DNA from: an uncultured Clostridia bacterium
Lineage (GTDB): Bacteria; Bacillota; Clostridia; Christensenellales; Borkfalkiaceae
Direction of reading: 5' to 3'
NCBI GenBank assembly: GCA_947595585.1
Contig: CANQET010000009.1
Location: 1 to 64,000, forward strand
DNA length: 64,000 nt
The notes under the pieces are model-generated. The model worked only from the letters and a program-made list of their open reading frames with translations, made no database searches and was not told where the DNA came from. Shown here in pieces: positions 42,728 to 50,940 of this stretch (the stretch's first letter is position 1; each line of letters starts with the position of its first letter). Both the position numbers and the translations under genes were made by a program.

Positions 42728-44724
42728 GATTCCCTCCTTTCCGTCTCTTTGGGGACGGTGCCGAAAAGTTTATCTTGTTCGATGCGAAGTACGTTGAACG
42801 TCGTATTCAACTTGTTCTTGCGGGTGAAGCAATCCCGCTGGTTCCAACCGAGCGTGATGGAATTTCCGAAGTCGTCCGAGAAATCCCAAGTGCCTTCGCC
42901 CGCCACGAGGAAGGTGAGCTCTTCGTATTTCGAGAAGTCGTTGCCGACGTCCGAACACAGCTTCCCGCCCTTGAGGTTGAGCGCCACGCAGGTGTTGTCG
43001 CGCATGAACACGGGGATGTGTTCGCGCTTTAAGGGGATCTCGTGCCAGCCGCCGCCGATGGCGTTGCCCGTGTAGAGATCGTACCATCTCCCGCGGGGGA
43101 GGTAGACCTTGCGGGTCGCGGCGAAGTCCTTGAGGACGGGGGCGATGAGGAGGGAAGAGCCGAGCATGAACTCGTCTTCCACCCCGTAGGCGCCTTCGTC
43201 TTCGGGGAACTCCATGACGAGATGCCGCATCATGGGGACGCCCGTCTTGGCGGAATCCCGCATCAAGCTGTAGAAATACGGGTTGAGATTGTAGTGCAGG
43301 AAGAATTGATCGCGGAGAAGATCCAAGAGCTTCTCGTTCTTATGGAAGGCGGCGATGTTCCACGGGCTGCGGTCGTTGATGGGCCATGCGCCCGTAAAAT
43401 CGCATCTGCCGTTGGAGACGGGATCGCTGTGCCACTGCATCACGGGCACGAAGGCCGCGGCTTGCACGGCACGCAGGTAGAGTTCTTCGGTGGGAAGATA
43501 TCCCGAGAAGCCCGCGATATCGAAGCCCCAGCAGTTGACGCCGCAGATGCTCGCCGAGAGCCCTGCCTTGATCACGGCCGCGAATTCCGCCCACGTGGAC
43601 TCCTGATCGCCCGCCCAGAGCACCGAGCTCGAGGGAAGCCGCGCGCCGCCCGCACGGGAGAACACGATCCCCTCTTCGCCGATGAAATCCGCAAAGGCCT
43701 TCACGTAGAGCTCGCTGTATCTACTCTGCCCTTCGAGGCCCGTCGTGCCGTCCGCAAATTTTACGGTGGGCTCGTGGATGAATTCGCCGCCGTCGGTCTT
43801 GAAGCCGTCGATGCCGATCTCCTTGAGATATTCGAAGCGCCCGAACCAGAACTTCGTGGCCTCCTCGCTCGTGAAATCGGGCACCATGCTGCCGATACAC
43901 CACGTGTGCGGGATCTCGTAGGGCGTGCCGTCCGCATTCATCACGCAGTAGCCCTTCTCTTTGACGTATTCGTCTTCCTTGAGGCAGAGCTCGGCGTTGC
44001 ACTTCGTCTGAAGATCTTCCCGCTGCGCATAGATGGGGACGACCCAAAGCAGCACTTTGATGCCGTCGGCATGGAGATCGGAGACGAGCTTTTTGGGATC
44101 GCTCCACGGCTCGGAGAAGGTCATCTCGCAGTAGGGCACCGAGAAGTCCTCCTTCTCGGGCACCGAACAGCCGTTGAAGAGGTAGTGCGTCGTGAGGTCG
44201 CTCCACGGCTCGATGACGAGCACGTTATGCGGGAAGTTGTGCTTCTTCGTGAGAAGCCGCTGTTCTTCGACCTCCGCCTGCGTCCGCCAACGGTTGCCGC
44301 TCATCCAAGCGCCGAGCGTCCACTTGGGGAAGATGCGCGGCCTTCCCACGAGTTTGCGGAATTCGCCGAGGATCTGCTTGGGCGTGCCCTCGAAGTACCA
44401 CACGTCCGCCTGTTCTCCGCGGCTGCCCGCGGGGAAGGTGATGGTCATCTCGCCGCGGGTGCGGAAGTCGAAGTCCACCTCGGCATAGGTATCCACAAAG
44501 ATGCCGAAGCCGTCGGGCGTCAGAAAGAAGGGAACGGAGTAGTAGGTGTACTCCCCTTGGCGGAAGCACTTCTCCCGCACGCACGCGCGTACGAAATTCC
44601 CCTTTTGGTTGACGCAGTCGAACTTCTCCCCGAAGCCGAACACCGCGCGGTACTCGCGGGACAGCGTGACGATAAACCCGCCGTCTTCGTTGCGCCTGAT
44701 GTGTTTCGTGTTGATTTTTTTCAT
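42724..44724 (-). CDS. GH31-family glycosidase
   Basis: 666 residues starting at 44724. A GTG nine bases earlier overlaps the DUF4127 stop and is an alternative start. There is no signal peptide. The barrel shows LGAWMSGNRWRTQAEV and VIEPWSDL, the nucleophile Asp in GIDGFKTDGGEF (about 310) and the acid/base Asp in VLWAGDQEST (about 371), followed by the C-terminal beta domains. The FKTDGGE form is closer to alpha-xylosidase/sulfoquinovosidase-like branches than to the WNDMNEP branch of the second GH31 at 61.6 kb. It acts in the cytoplasm on an alpha-linked oligosaccharide. Exact substrate unknown. Confidence 0.9.
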   Translation of the reverse strand: MKKINTKHIRRNEDGGFIVTLSREYRAVFGFGEKFDCVNQKGNFVRACVREKCFRQGEYTYYSVPFFLTPDGFGIFVDTYAEVDFDFRTRGEMTITFPAGSRGEQADVWYFEGTPKQILGEFRKLVGRPRIFPKWTLGAWMSGNRWRTQAEVEEQRLLTKKHNFPHNVLVIEPWSDLTTHYLFNGCSVPEKEDFSVPYCEMTFSEPWSDPKKLVSDLHADGIKVLLWVVPIYAQREDLQTKCNAELCLKEDEYVKEKGYCVMNADGTPYEIPHTWCIGSMVPDFTSEEATKFWFGRFEYLKEIGIDGFKTDGGEFIHEPTVKFADGTTGLEGQSRYSELYVKAFADFIGEEGIVFSRAGGARLPSSSVLWAGDQESTWAEFAAVIKAGLSASICGVNCWGFDIAGFSGYLPTEELYLRAVQAAAFVPVMQWHSDPVSNGRCDFTGAWPINDRSPWNIAAFHKNEKLLDLLRDQFFLHYNLNPYFYSLMRDSAKTGVPMMRHLVMEFPEDEGAYGVEDEFMLGSSLLIAPVLKDFAATRKVYLPRGRWYDLYTGNAIGGGWHEIPLKREHIPVFMRDNTCVALNLKGGKLCSDVGNDFSKYEELTFLVAGEGTWDFSDDFGNSITLGWNQRDCFTRKNKLNTTFNVLRIEQDKLFGTVPKETERRES

Positions 44725-44729
44725 ACAAT

Positions 44730-46238
44730 TCACCGTTTGAGCTTGAGGACGAAGTCCATCTCGAAGGTCCTGTTCCAAGGGCTCGAGACGTCGATATCCT
44801 CAACGAGCGCCGCAAGCGAGGGATAATTCTCCTCCATGTAGCGCATGAGTTCCCGCTTTGCCGCCGCAACGCACTTTCCGCGCTCGCCGTCGAGCTCGAA
44901 CACCGTGCATCCGTTCGCGGGAACGGCATGGATATCGATCCATGTGCGGGCGTGGGAACAATAGCCGACGTCGTCGTAATAGCGGTGCAGAAGGAAGTAG
45001 CGGTTGCCTTCTTCATCGTGTCCTGCAAGATAGAGGCAGGATTCGCAGATGACCGTTCCGAGCGTGTTGGAAGAAGTGTTCCAACCCGCATACGCATGGA
45101 TCGCAAGCAGGAGGCCTCTGTCGCGCAGAAGCTCCGCAAGCTCGAGATCGTTGTGGGTGGGATAGGCGACGTCCGCCACCGCCACCACTTTGCCGAGGGA
45201 GAGCGCATACTCGATCTCGTCGATATATTCGGCGAGACTGCGCTCGATGTCGTAGGCGACGATCCTCTCCTCGAAGGTGCCCTCGTAGAACATCTCGGAT
45301 CCGATGTTCACGGCGAGCAGGATATCCGCCTCGGGAAGGCTGTAGACCCTCCTGCACCCCGCCGCGCGGATCTGGCATTTTACGGTCGCATCGATGGAGC
45401 GGTCCTCGAAGGACGGGGTGACGAACTGCCCCTGCGCCGAAGCATAGTAGACGTAAACTTTCGGGGTCTCCCCGCGCATCTCGTTCACGGCACGGGCGAG
45501 CATCGTCATGCCCGTATCGTCGGCCGCGGGATAGATGGGGATCTCGAGCTGCAGCCCGTGTTCCTTCAGATAGCGGACGACGCGCTGCCGATCGAGCGAG
45601 GTGAAGCCGTAGGGGGCGCTGTCGTCCTGCGGGACGATAAACCCCTCGAAGATCCCCTCTTCCGCGAGCGCAAGGGTGTGGAAGAGCACGTTTAAGTTGA
45701 TCTCCCGCCGCCCCGTATAATCCGCGAGCGCCTCGGGCGGGATCAGCTTCTTTACGGCCGCATAGTCTTCCCGCTCCTCCTCGGTGAGGATGCCGAGCTG
45801 CTCCTTGTGGAGGTACCGCCCGTAGCGGTGGATCTCGGCGCCGCAGACGCCGTAGTACGACGGCTCCTCATCGGCATTGGTGAAGCGGGGGCAGCGCATC
45901 ACGGTCTGGAAGCCGTAGATGCGAAGATCGGGATGTGCCTTTTTGAGCGTCTTGAGAAGGTCCGCACGCGCGCAGAGCGCCGCTTCCGTCTCGAAATGCA
46001 GGCGGGAAGGGATGAGGCCGCCGTAGATGAGCGTATCCATCGAGACGATGAGGATATCCGCGCTTTCGGCATTTTCCTCGAGCCATGCGGCGAGTTTATC
46101 CCGGTCCGCAGGCGTCTTTTTTCGCCCCATGTACGCAAAAGGCGGCATAGTAAGCTCGAAATCCGCGCGGGGCATGATCGCGGGGAAGCGATAGTTGCAC
46201 GGGCGCTCGTCGAGCGGGAGCATGAGGATCTTCTTCAT
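44730..46238 (-). CDS. DUF4127 family protein
   Basis: 502 residues, cytoplasmic, recognised from the opening KKILMLPLDERPCNYRFP and from FQTVMRCPRFTNADEEPSYY, IVPQDDSAPYGFTS and the DDTGMTMLARAVNEM segment. DUF4127 proteins are found mainly in sugar-use loci of Firmicutes and in Paenibacillus-type gut bacteria. Their reaction is not established to my knowledge. The alternating strand/helix pattern suggests a TIM-barrel or deacetylase-like fold. It lies 1 base from the permease gene and 5 bases from GH31, within one transcript. Confidence 0.88.
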   Translation of the reverse strand: MKKILMLPLDERPCNYRFPAIMPRADFELTMPPFAYMGRKKTPADRDKLAAWLEENAESADILIVSMDTLIYGGLIPSRLHFETEAALCARADLLKTLKKAHPDLRIYGFQTVMRCPRFTNADEEPSYYGVCGAEIHRYGRYLHKEQLGILTEEEREDYAAVKKLIPPEALADYTGRREINLNVLFHTLALAEEGIFEGFIVPQDDSAPYGFTSLDRQRVVRYLKEHGLQLEIPIYPAADDTGMTMLARAVNEMRGETPKVYVYYASAQGQFVTPSFEDRSIDATVKCQIRAAGCRRVYSLPEADILLAVNIGSEMFYEGTFEERIVAYDIERSLAEYIDEIEYALSLGKVVAVADVAYPTHNDLELAELLRDRGLLLAIHAYAGWNTSSNTLGTVICESCLYLAGHDEEGNRYFLLHRYYDDVGYCSHARTWIDIHAVPANGCTVFELDGERGKCVAAAKRELMRYMEENYPSLAALVEDIDVSSPWNRTFEMDFVLKLKR

Positions 46239-46239
46239 A

Positions 46240-47385
46240 TCAACCTTTCACGGAACCGATCTGCAGCCCGCCCTTGATGTACCGCACGATGTAAGGATAC
46301 ATGCAGAGGATGGGCACGATGCTGAGGAGCATCATCGCGGCCTGTACGTTCTCGATATTGTATTGGAGCCAAGGTTCGTTCTTGGATTCCGCCTGACTGC
46401 TGTTCATGAAGTAGTAGATGTAGTAGGCAAGGGGCATCTGCGAGACGGCCGACTTGGAATCGTGGATGAAGAGCAAGGCCGAGCCGTAGCCGTTCCATGT
46501 GCCGACGATCGTGAAGAAGCAGCAGCTGCCGATGATGGGCAGGGACATCGGGACGATGATGCGGAAGAAGAGCTGCCATTCGCTCGCGCCGTCGAGCCGC
46601 GCCGCCTCTTCGATATCCTGCGAGATGCCCTCGAAGAAGGTCTTGAAGTAGAGCAGGTGCGTGACGTTGCTGATCGAGATGAGGACGACCGACCACAGCG
46701 AATCGATGAGGTGCAGGGCGTTCATGAGGAGGTAGATCGGCATGATGCCCGCCGAGAAGAGCATCGTGATGATGAAAAACATCATGATGCCGCTGCGGAA
46801 GGGACAATCGGCCTTGGAGAGCGGATAAGCCGCCATCGCCTCGACGAGGTTGGAGCCGATCGTGATGACGACCGTGATGAGCACGGAGTTGCCGAATGCC
46901 CGCCAGAAGTCCGCAGCAAACTTTCCGAGGAGCACATATTTGAATGCCTCGAGGGAGAACACGCGCGGCACGAGCACGATGTTCAGGTTGAACACGCCGT
47001 TGTTGAAGGCGAGCGAGAAGTACTGCAGAAGGGGCAATACGATGATGACGACGCCCGCGAGCAGCAGCACGACGTTGAGCACGGAGAGCGACGTATCGAG
47101 CAAGCTCTCATGAATGTGGTTGGGGTTGCGTTGGAAGAGCCCCTTGCGCTTTTCGGGCTCCGCTTTTCCCGCATCCATGCGTACCCAGATGGAGTTTCGG
47201 ATGGGGAAATACAGCCAAAGCACGAGCGCCGCGCCGCCGAACAGTAGCACGCCCAAATACCAGATCTTGCCGAACATCGCAAAGATGATGATCGAGACGG
47301 CGATGAGGAGCGCCGCGAGCAGCGGGATCACGATGCGGAACAGGAGCAGGAGTACGGAAAGCGTATTATTCTTTTTCTTCGTCAT
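46240..47385 (-). CDS. Carbohydrate ABC transporter permease, LplC type, with N-terminal extension
   Basis: 381 residues against the usual 275-300. The extra 90 residues at the N-terminus add two membrane helices (LLLLFRIVIPLLAALLIAVS and WYLGVLLFGGAALVLWLYF) and a basic linker. The permease core then has six helices, with the EAA loop EEAARLDGASEWQLFFRIIV at about 265. Such permeases import oligosaccharides delivered by a lipoprotein. No ABC ATPase gene is present in the locus, so a shared MsmK-like ATPase is likely. It is preceded by AAGGAGGGAAGTGCC. Confidence 0.92.
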   Translation of the reverse strand: MTKKKNNTLSVLLLLFRIVIPLLAALLIAVSIIIFAMFGKIWYLGVLLFGGAALVLWLYFPIRNSIWVRMDAGKAEPEKRKGLFQRNPNHIHESLLDTSLSVLNVVLLLAGVVIIVLPLLQYFSLAFNNGVFNLNIVLVPRVFSLEAFKYVLLGKFAADFWRAFGNSVLITVVITIGSNLVEAMAAYPLSKADCPFRSGIMMFFIITMLFSAGIMPIYLLMNALHLIDSLWSVVLISISNVTHLLYFKTFFEGISQDIEEAARLDGASEWQLFFRIIVPMSLPIIGSCCFFTIVGTWNGYGSALLFIHDSKSAVSQMPLAYYIYYFMNSSQAESKNEPWLQYNIENVQAAMMLLSIVPILCMYPYIVRYIKGGLQIGSVKG

Positions 47386-47398
47386 GGCACTTCCCTCC

Positions 47399-48430
47399 TT
47401 ACCAAAGCCCGCGCTTGAGCGTCTTCGTCGTGATCTTGTTGCCGACGAGCATCAGGATGAGCGCGATCGCACCGTTGACAACGCCGACGGCCGTCGCAAA
47501 CGGGATATCGTCTGCGCCGTGGGCGATCGAGATATTATAGATGTAGGTATCGAGCGTCATCTGCGAATTGATGAGGTCGGTATTGCCCTTCATCATCGTC
47601 CAGACCTGCTCGAAGCCGACCGCCATCATGCCCGAGATGTTGAGCACGAGCGTGAGCGCGATCGTGGGAAGGATGGAGGGAATGGTGAGGTACCACATCT
47701 TCTGCAGGCGGTTGGCCCCCTCGAGCGTGGCGGATTCATAATACGTCTTATCGATCGCCATGATCGCCGAGTAGTAGAGGATGCACCCCCACCCTGCGCC
47801 CTTCCACGCCGAGAGGAAGATGACGAGCGGCTTGAACCAAGCGTTGTCCGTCATGAGGTTGCCCGTAAATCTTCCGATGAGCCCGAAGCCCGAGGCGAAC
47901 ATGCCCGACCAAATACCGATGACGATCGCCCACGAGAGGAAGTTCGGGATGGTGATGATGATGAGGATCACCTTGGCGAGCGTCTGCGATTTGAGCTCGG
48001 AGAGCATCACGGCGATCACGATCGAGAGCGGGAAGCAGATCCCGAGACGGATGACGTTGATGATGAGCGTATTGACGACGGCATGCCCGATCTCGGCGTT
48101 GCGGAAGATCTCGGCGAATTTCATGACCGTCCATGGCTGGTTGATGACGTTCCACATGAGGTCGCCGACCGACGAATATTCCTTTTTGAACGCAAACAGG
48201 ATGCCGAGCATGGGAACATAAGAAAAGAACAGCGAGAAAAAGGCAGCAGGGATGATGAACCACAACACATAACGATATTTCTTTATGCGTTTCCACTGGT
48301 CTGCCCAAAATCCGCCGTCCTTTTGTTGCTTTGCCGTAGCCGTGACGGGTTCGGAAAGCGCCTCCTGAGGAGGGGAGAGCTCCCCTGCCGAGATCTCGGC
48401 AGGGTCGCTCAGTTGTTGCATTTCATTCAT
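47399..48430 (-). CDS. Sugar ABC transporter permease, LplB type
   Basis: 343 residues. A polar N-terminus of about 45 residues precedes six membrane helices starting at YRYVLWFIIPAAFFSLFFSY. The family motif FSYVPMLGILFAFKKEYSS is present, and the coupling EAA-type loop reads ESATLEGANRLQKMWYLTIP. It forms the heteromeric channel with the LplC-type permease downstream (13-base gap). The solute-binding protein gene lies 71 bases upstream. Confidence 0.93.
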   Translation of the reverse strand: MNEMQQLSDPAEISAGELSPPQEALSEPVTATAKQQKDGGFWADQWKRIKKYRYVLWFIIPAAFFSLFFSYVPMLGILFAFKKEYSSVGDLMWNVINQPWTVMKFAEIFRNAEIGHAVVNTLIINVIRLGICFPLSIVIAVMLSELKSQTLAKVILIIITIPNFLSWAIVIGIWSGMFASGFGLIGRFTGNLMTDNAWFKPLVIFLSAWKGAGWGCILYYSAIMAIDKTYYESATLEGANRLQKMWYLTIPSILPTIALTLVLNISGMMAVGFEQVWTMMKGNTDLINSQMTLDTYIYNISIAHGADDIPFATAVGVVNGAIALILMLVGNKITTKTLKRGLW

Positions 48431-48501
48431 TTTGCACCTCGCAAGTCCTTTCGGGACGTAGAACGCAAAAGCTTATGGGACGAATACCTACTTTAGTTCG
48501 T

Positions 48502-50643
48502 TCAGACGCGCTGTCCGAGCTTGACTTCCTTATACCAATCGGTGAGCTCTTTCTTGATGGCGTCGCTCCAATACTTCTGCTGGATCGCGCCTTGGCGGGC
48601 GTTCTCGAGTGCGGTGAGGCAGCCGCCGTCCTTGGCGTCGATGGCCGAGCAGATGCCGTTCTTGAGCTGGGTACGGCAGTCGATGGAGTGCTTGGCCCAG
48701 AGCTTCAGAGGAGGCGCCATCGCCATCGGGTTCTGGATGAGCGTTTCATCGGTGGGGATGACGACGCGCCATGCGTTGAAGCCCGTCTCGCGGAGGTGGA
48801 AGAGGATGCGCGCCGAGACGGCGTTGGTGCCGTTGCAATACTGCGAGTTATCGGCGAGGACCTCTTCGTATCTCTTGGTGAGCTGCACCCACATCCCGGG
48901 TTTGGAATAGGTGACGACTTCCTGTGCGATATCCGATTCGTCTTCCGTGAACTCCGCCTTCGCCTTGCCGCACTGCGGGCAGACGTAGGTCTCGGGGAGC
49001 TGCGACCATTCCTCGTTGCCGTCGTATTGATAGCCGCACGGGCAGACGTGCCCGATGTGGAGCATGTTGCCGTAGGAAGGATCCTTATTGGTGTATTTGA
49101 TGTAGGAGAAGCTGTAGGGGCGGAGGAAGATCTTCTTCGCGCCGAGGTCCTCCCACCGGTTGTAGACCTCGCTCTCGATGAGCTCGCCGATCACGCTCTC
49201 ATCCGTGTAGCCCTTGGCCTTGTACTGTTCGACGTACGTCTCGTAGTCTTCCTTGGTGGGAGCACCGTCGGGGGCGTCGATCTCATACCAGTGCGTATCT
49301 TCGGGAAGCTTTGAAGGATCGCCGTTAAATTCTGCGTCGATCTGCTCCTTGGAGTAGCCGTTGCCGCCGTAGAAGTCGCCGAAGAATTCCATCTTCTTGG
49401 CGAGGAAATCGATGACGTAGAGCGCCTTATCCTGCATGTAGGCGGGGATACAGGTATAATACGAGACGCCCGCGGGGCCGCCCTCGATACGGGCCTTCTC
49501 CTGATCTTTGCAGGTGTGTGTCTGCCCGTCGTCGCCCACGAAGCTGTAGCCGTCGCCGCGGACGCGGAGCTGCCAGCCGATCAGATTCTCCTTGATCCAT
49601 TCGCGGCGTTCGCTTTCGGTCTCGCCGATCGCCGTAGGGTCTGCGCCGAAGTGGGAGATCATGCCGTCCTTGGTCTCGGAGTCGGTCGTGAAGATCGCAT
49701 CGAGCAGACCGTTGACGTTCCAATAGGGCTGGAAAACGCACGAATACTTCTCCTGCGCGAACTTCGAATAGAGGCTTCCTGCGCTGCTCTCTTTCTGCCA
49801 ATCTTCATAGAGGATGCCCTTCTTGCGGAGCATGTTCATATACATCGCGTAGTCCGTCGTGTTGTCGCTGTAGACATACTGCATGATGTCGCCGTTGTCA
49901 TCCACATAGAAGAATAGCGGCACTTCGAAGGCGCCCTTGAGCTGGGTGACTTCGACGGAGTTGCTGCCGTTGAGGCCGAAGGCGTGATATTTTTTGTCTG
50001 CGCCGAATCTCTCCTGGCACTTCTCGAAGGCCCACGTGACTTCGGTGAGCGTTTCGGGAAGCCCGCTCACATTGTCGGGGAATTGGTTCTTGAACCCGAT
50101 GAGCTCGAGATGGCGGGTATTCCAGATCATCGCCGAGTCGGTCATGGAGACGTAGCCGAAATCGGGAATGCCGTAGATGTGCTTCTGCCCCGCGTCGTCG
50201 ACGTACGTCACCGCATCCCAGCCGTAGTCCATGAGGTCGATGAGCTGATAGAGCGTTCTGCCCGCCGTCGTGTTGTGGAGAAGATCGGTAAGGTCGCACA
50301 GCTCCGCCTTCTCGAGGTGGGCGTGATATTCAGCCTCGGTGAGCTTCATGAAGTGGAATTGCGCATGCGTATTCAGATAGTTGGTGACGTCGGCATCCGC
50401 ATTCGACCCGAGTTCGGTATATTCGATCGTATACCCCGTGGTGTTCTTGATGATCTTGGCCGTATCGTCTTTGCCGAAGGCGCCGATGCCCGTCTCGGGG
50501 TAGAGGCCCTTGAGGGTGATCGGCTGGGAAAGATCGACATCCCAGTTGACATCGACGGTATATAATTTGCCGCACCCGGCAAATGCTGCCATACCCGAAA
50601 GCAGCATGACGCTTGCAACCGCTACGGATACGAACTTTTTCAT
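48502..50643 (-). CDS. Extracellular solute-binding lipoprotein with rubredoxin-like knuckle
   Basis: 713 residues, longer than the usual 420-560. Lipoprotein signal MKKFVSVAVASVMLLSGM with lipobox FAGC. The body matches family 1 sugar-binding proteins (ADVTNYLNTHAQFHF, IPDFGYVSMTDSAMIWNTR, FAQEKYSCVFQPYWNVNG). Unusually, residues about 530-566 read CPCGYQYD then WSQLPETYVCPQCGKAKAEF, very close to the rubredoxin pattern, with the first knuckle one residue short (CxC rather than CxxC). It could bind Fe or Zn as a structural insert. It is the binding protein for the two permeases downstream. The ribosome site is AGGGAGGAAAC. Confidence 0.85.
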   Translation of the reverse strand: MKKFVSVAVASVMLLSGMAAFAGCGKLYTVDVNWDVDLSQPITLKGLYPETGIGAFGKDDTAKIIKNTTGYTIEYTELGSNADADVTNYLNTHAQFHFMKLTEAEYHAHLEKAELCDLTDLLHNTTAGRTLYQLIDLMDYGWDAVTYVDDAGQKHIYGIPDFGYVSMTDSAMIWNTRHLELIGFKNQFPDNVSGLPETLTEVTWAFEKCQERFGADKKYHAFGLNGSNSVEVTQLKGAFEVPLFFYVDDNGDIMQYVYSDNTTDYAMYMNMLRKKGILYEDWQKESSAGSLYSKFAQEKYSCVFQPYWNVNGLLDAIFTTDSETKDGMISHFGADPTAIGETESERREWIKENLIGWQLRVRGDGYSFVGDDGQTHTCKDQEKARIEGGPAGVSYYTCIPAYMQDKALYVIDFLAKKMEFFGDFYGGNGYSKEQIDAEFNGDPSKLPEDTHWYEIDAPDGAPTKEDYETYVEQYKAKGYTDESVIGELIESEVYNRWEDLGAKKIFLRPYSFSYIKYTNKDPSYGNMLHIGHVCPCGYQYDGNEEWSQLPETYVCPQCGKAKAEFTEDESDIAQEVVTYSKPGMWVQLTKRYEEVLADNSQYCNGTNAVSARILFHLRETGFNAWRVVIPTDETLIQNPMAMAPPLKLWAKHSIDCRTQLKNGICSAIDAKDGGCLTALENARQGAIQQKYWSDAIKKELTDWYKEVKLGQRV

Positions 50644-50940
50644 AGTCTTGTTTCCTCCCTGTAAATTGTATCCCCCGCTTCCCGTCTCCCCTTCTCGCGA
50701 AGGGGAGTGGGAGGTATCGGTCCTGCCCCGCGGGGGGAGCGAAGCAGGCGTCTTTGGTATTTCTTTGGTAACGGACTCGCTTGATTTTCAGTACCCCCTC
50801 CCCCACCGTACCCTCCCCCGAGCGGGGGAAGGGTAGGGTAAAGGTATGGAGGAATGGAACCTTCCTTGGGGGGAAGGAAATCGGCAATAGAATGCGGTGT
50901 TTCCCTTCCCGCGGCTTGCGGGAAGGGAATGCGTTTTGGG
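50644..50940 (-). other. Intergenic stretch with two GC hairpins
   Basis: Almost 300 bases between the large lipoprotein and the solute-binding gene, without an ORF of its own. TTCCCTTCCCGC/GCGGGAAGGGAA (50901-50929) is a 12-bp perfect stem just after the upstream stop, and CCCTCCCCC/GGGGGAAGGG lies near 50812-50834. Neither has a strong T-run. They may stabilise or partly terminate the upstream message, giving unequal expression. No confident promoter was seen. Confidence 0.5.
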
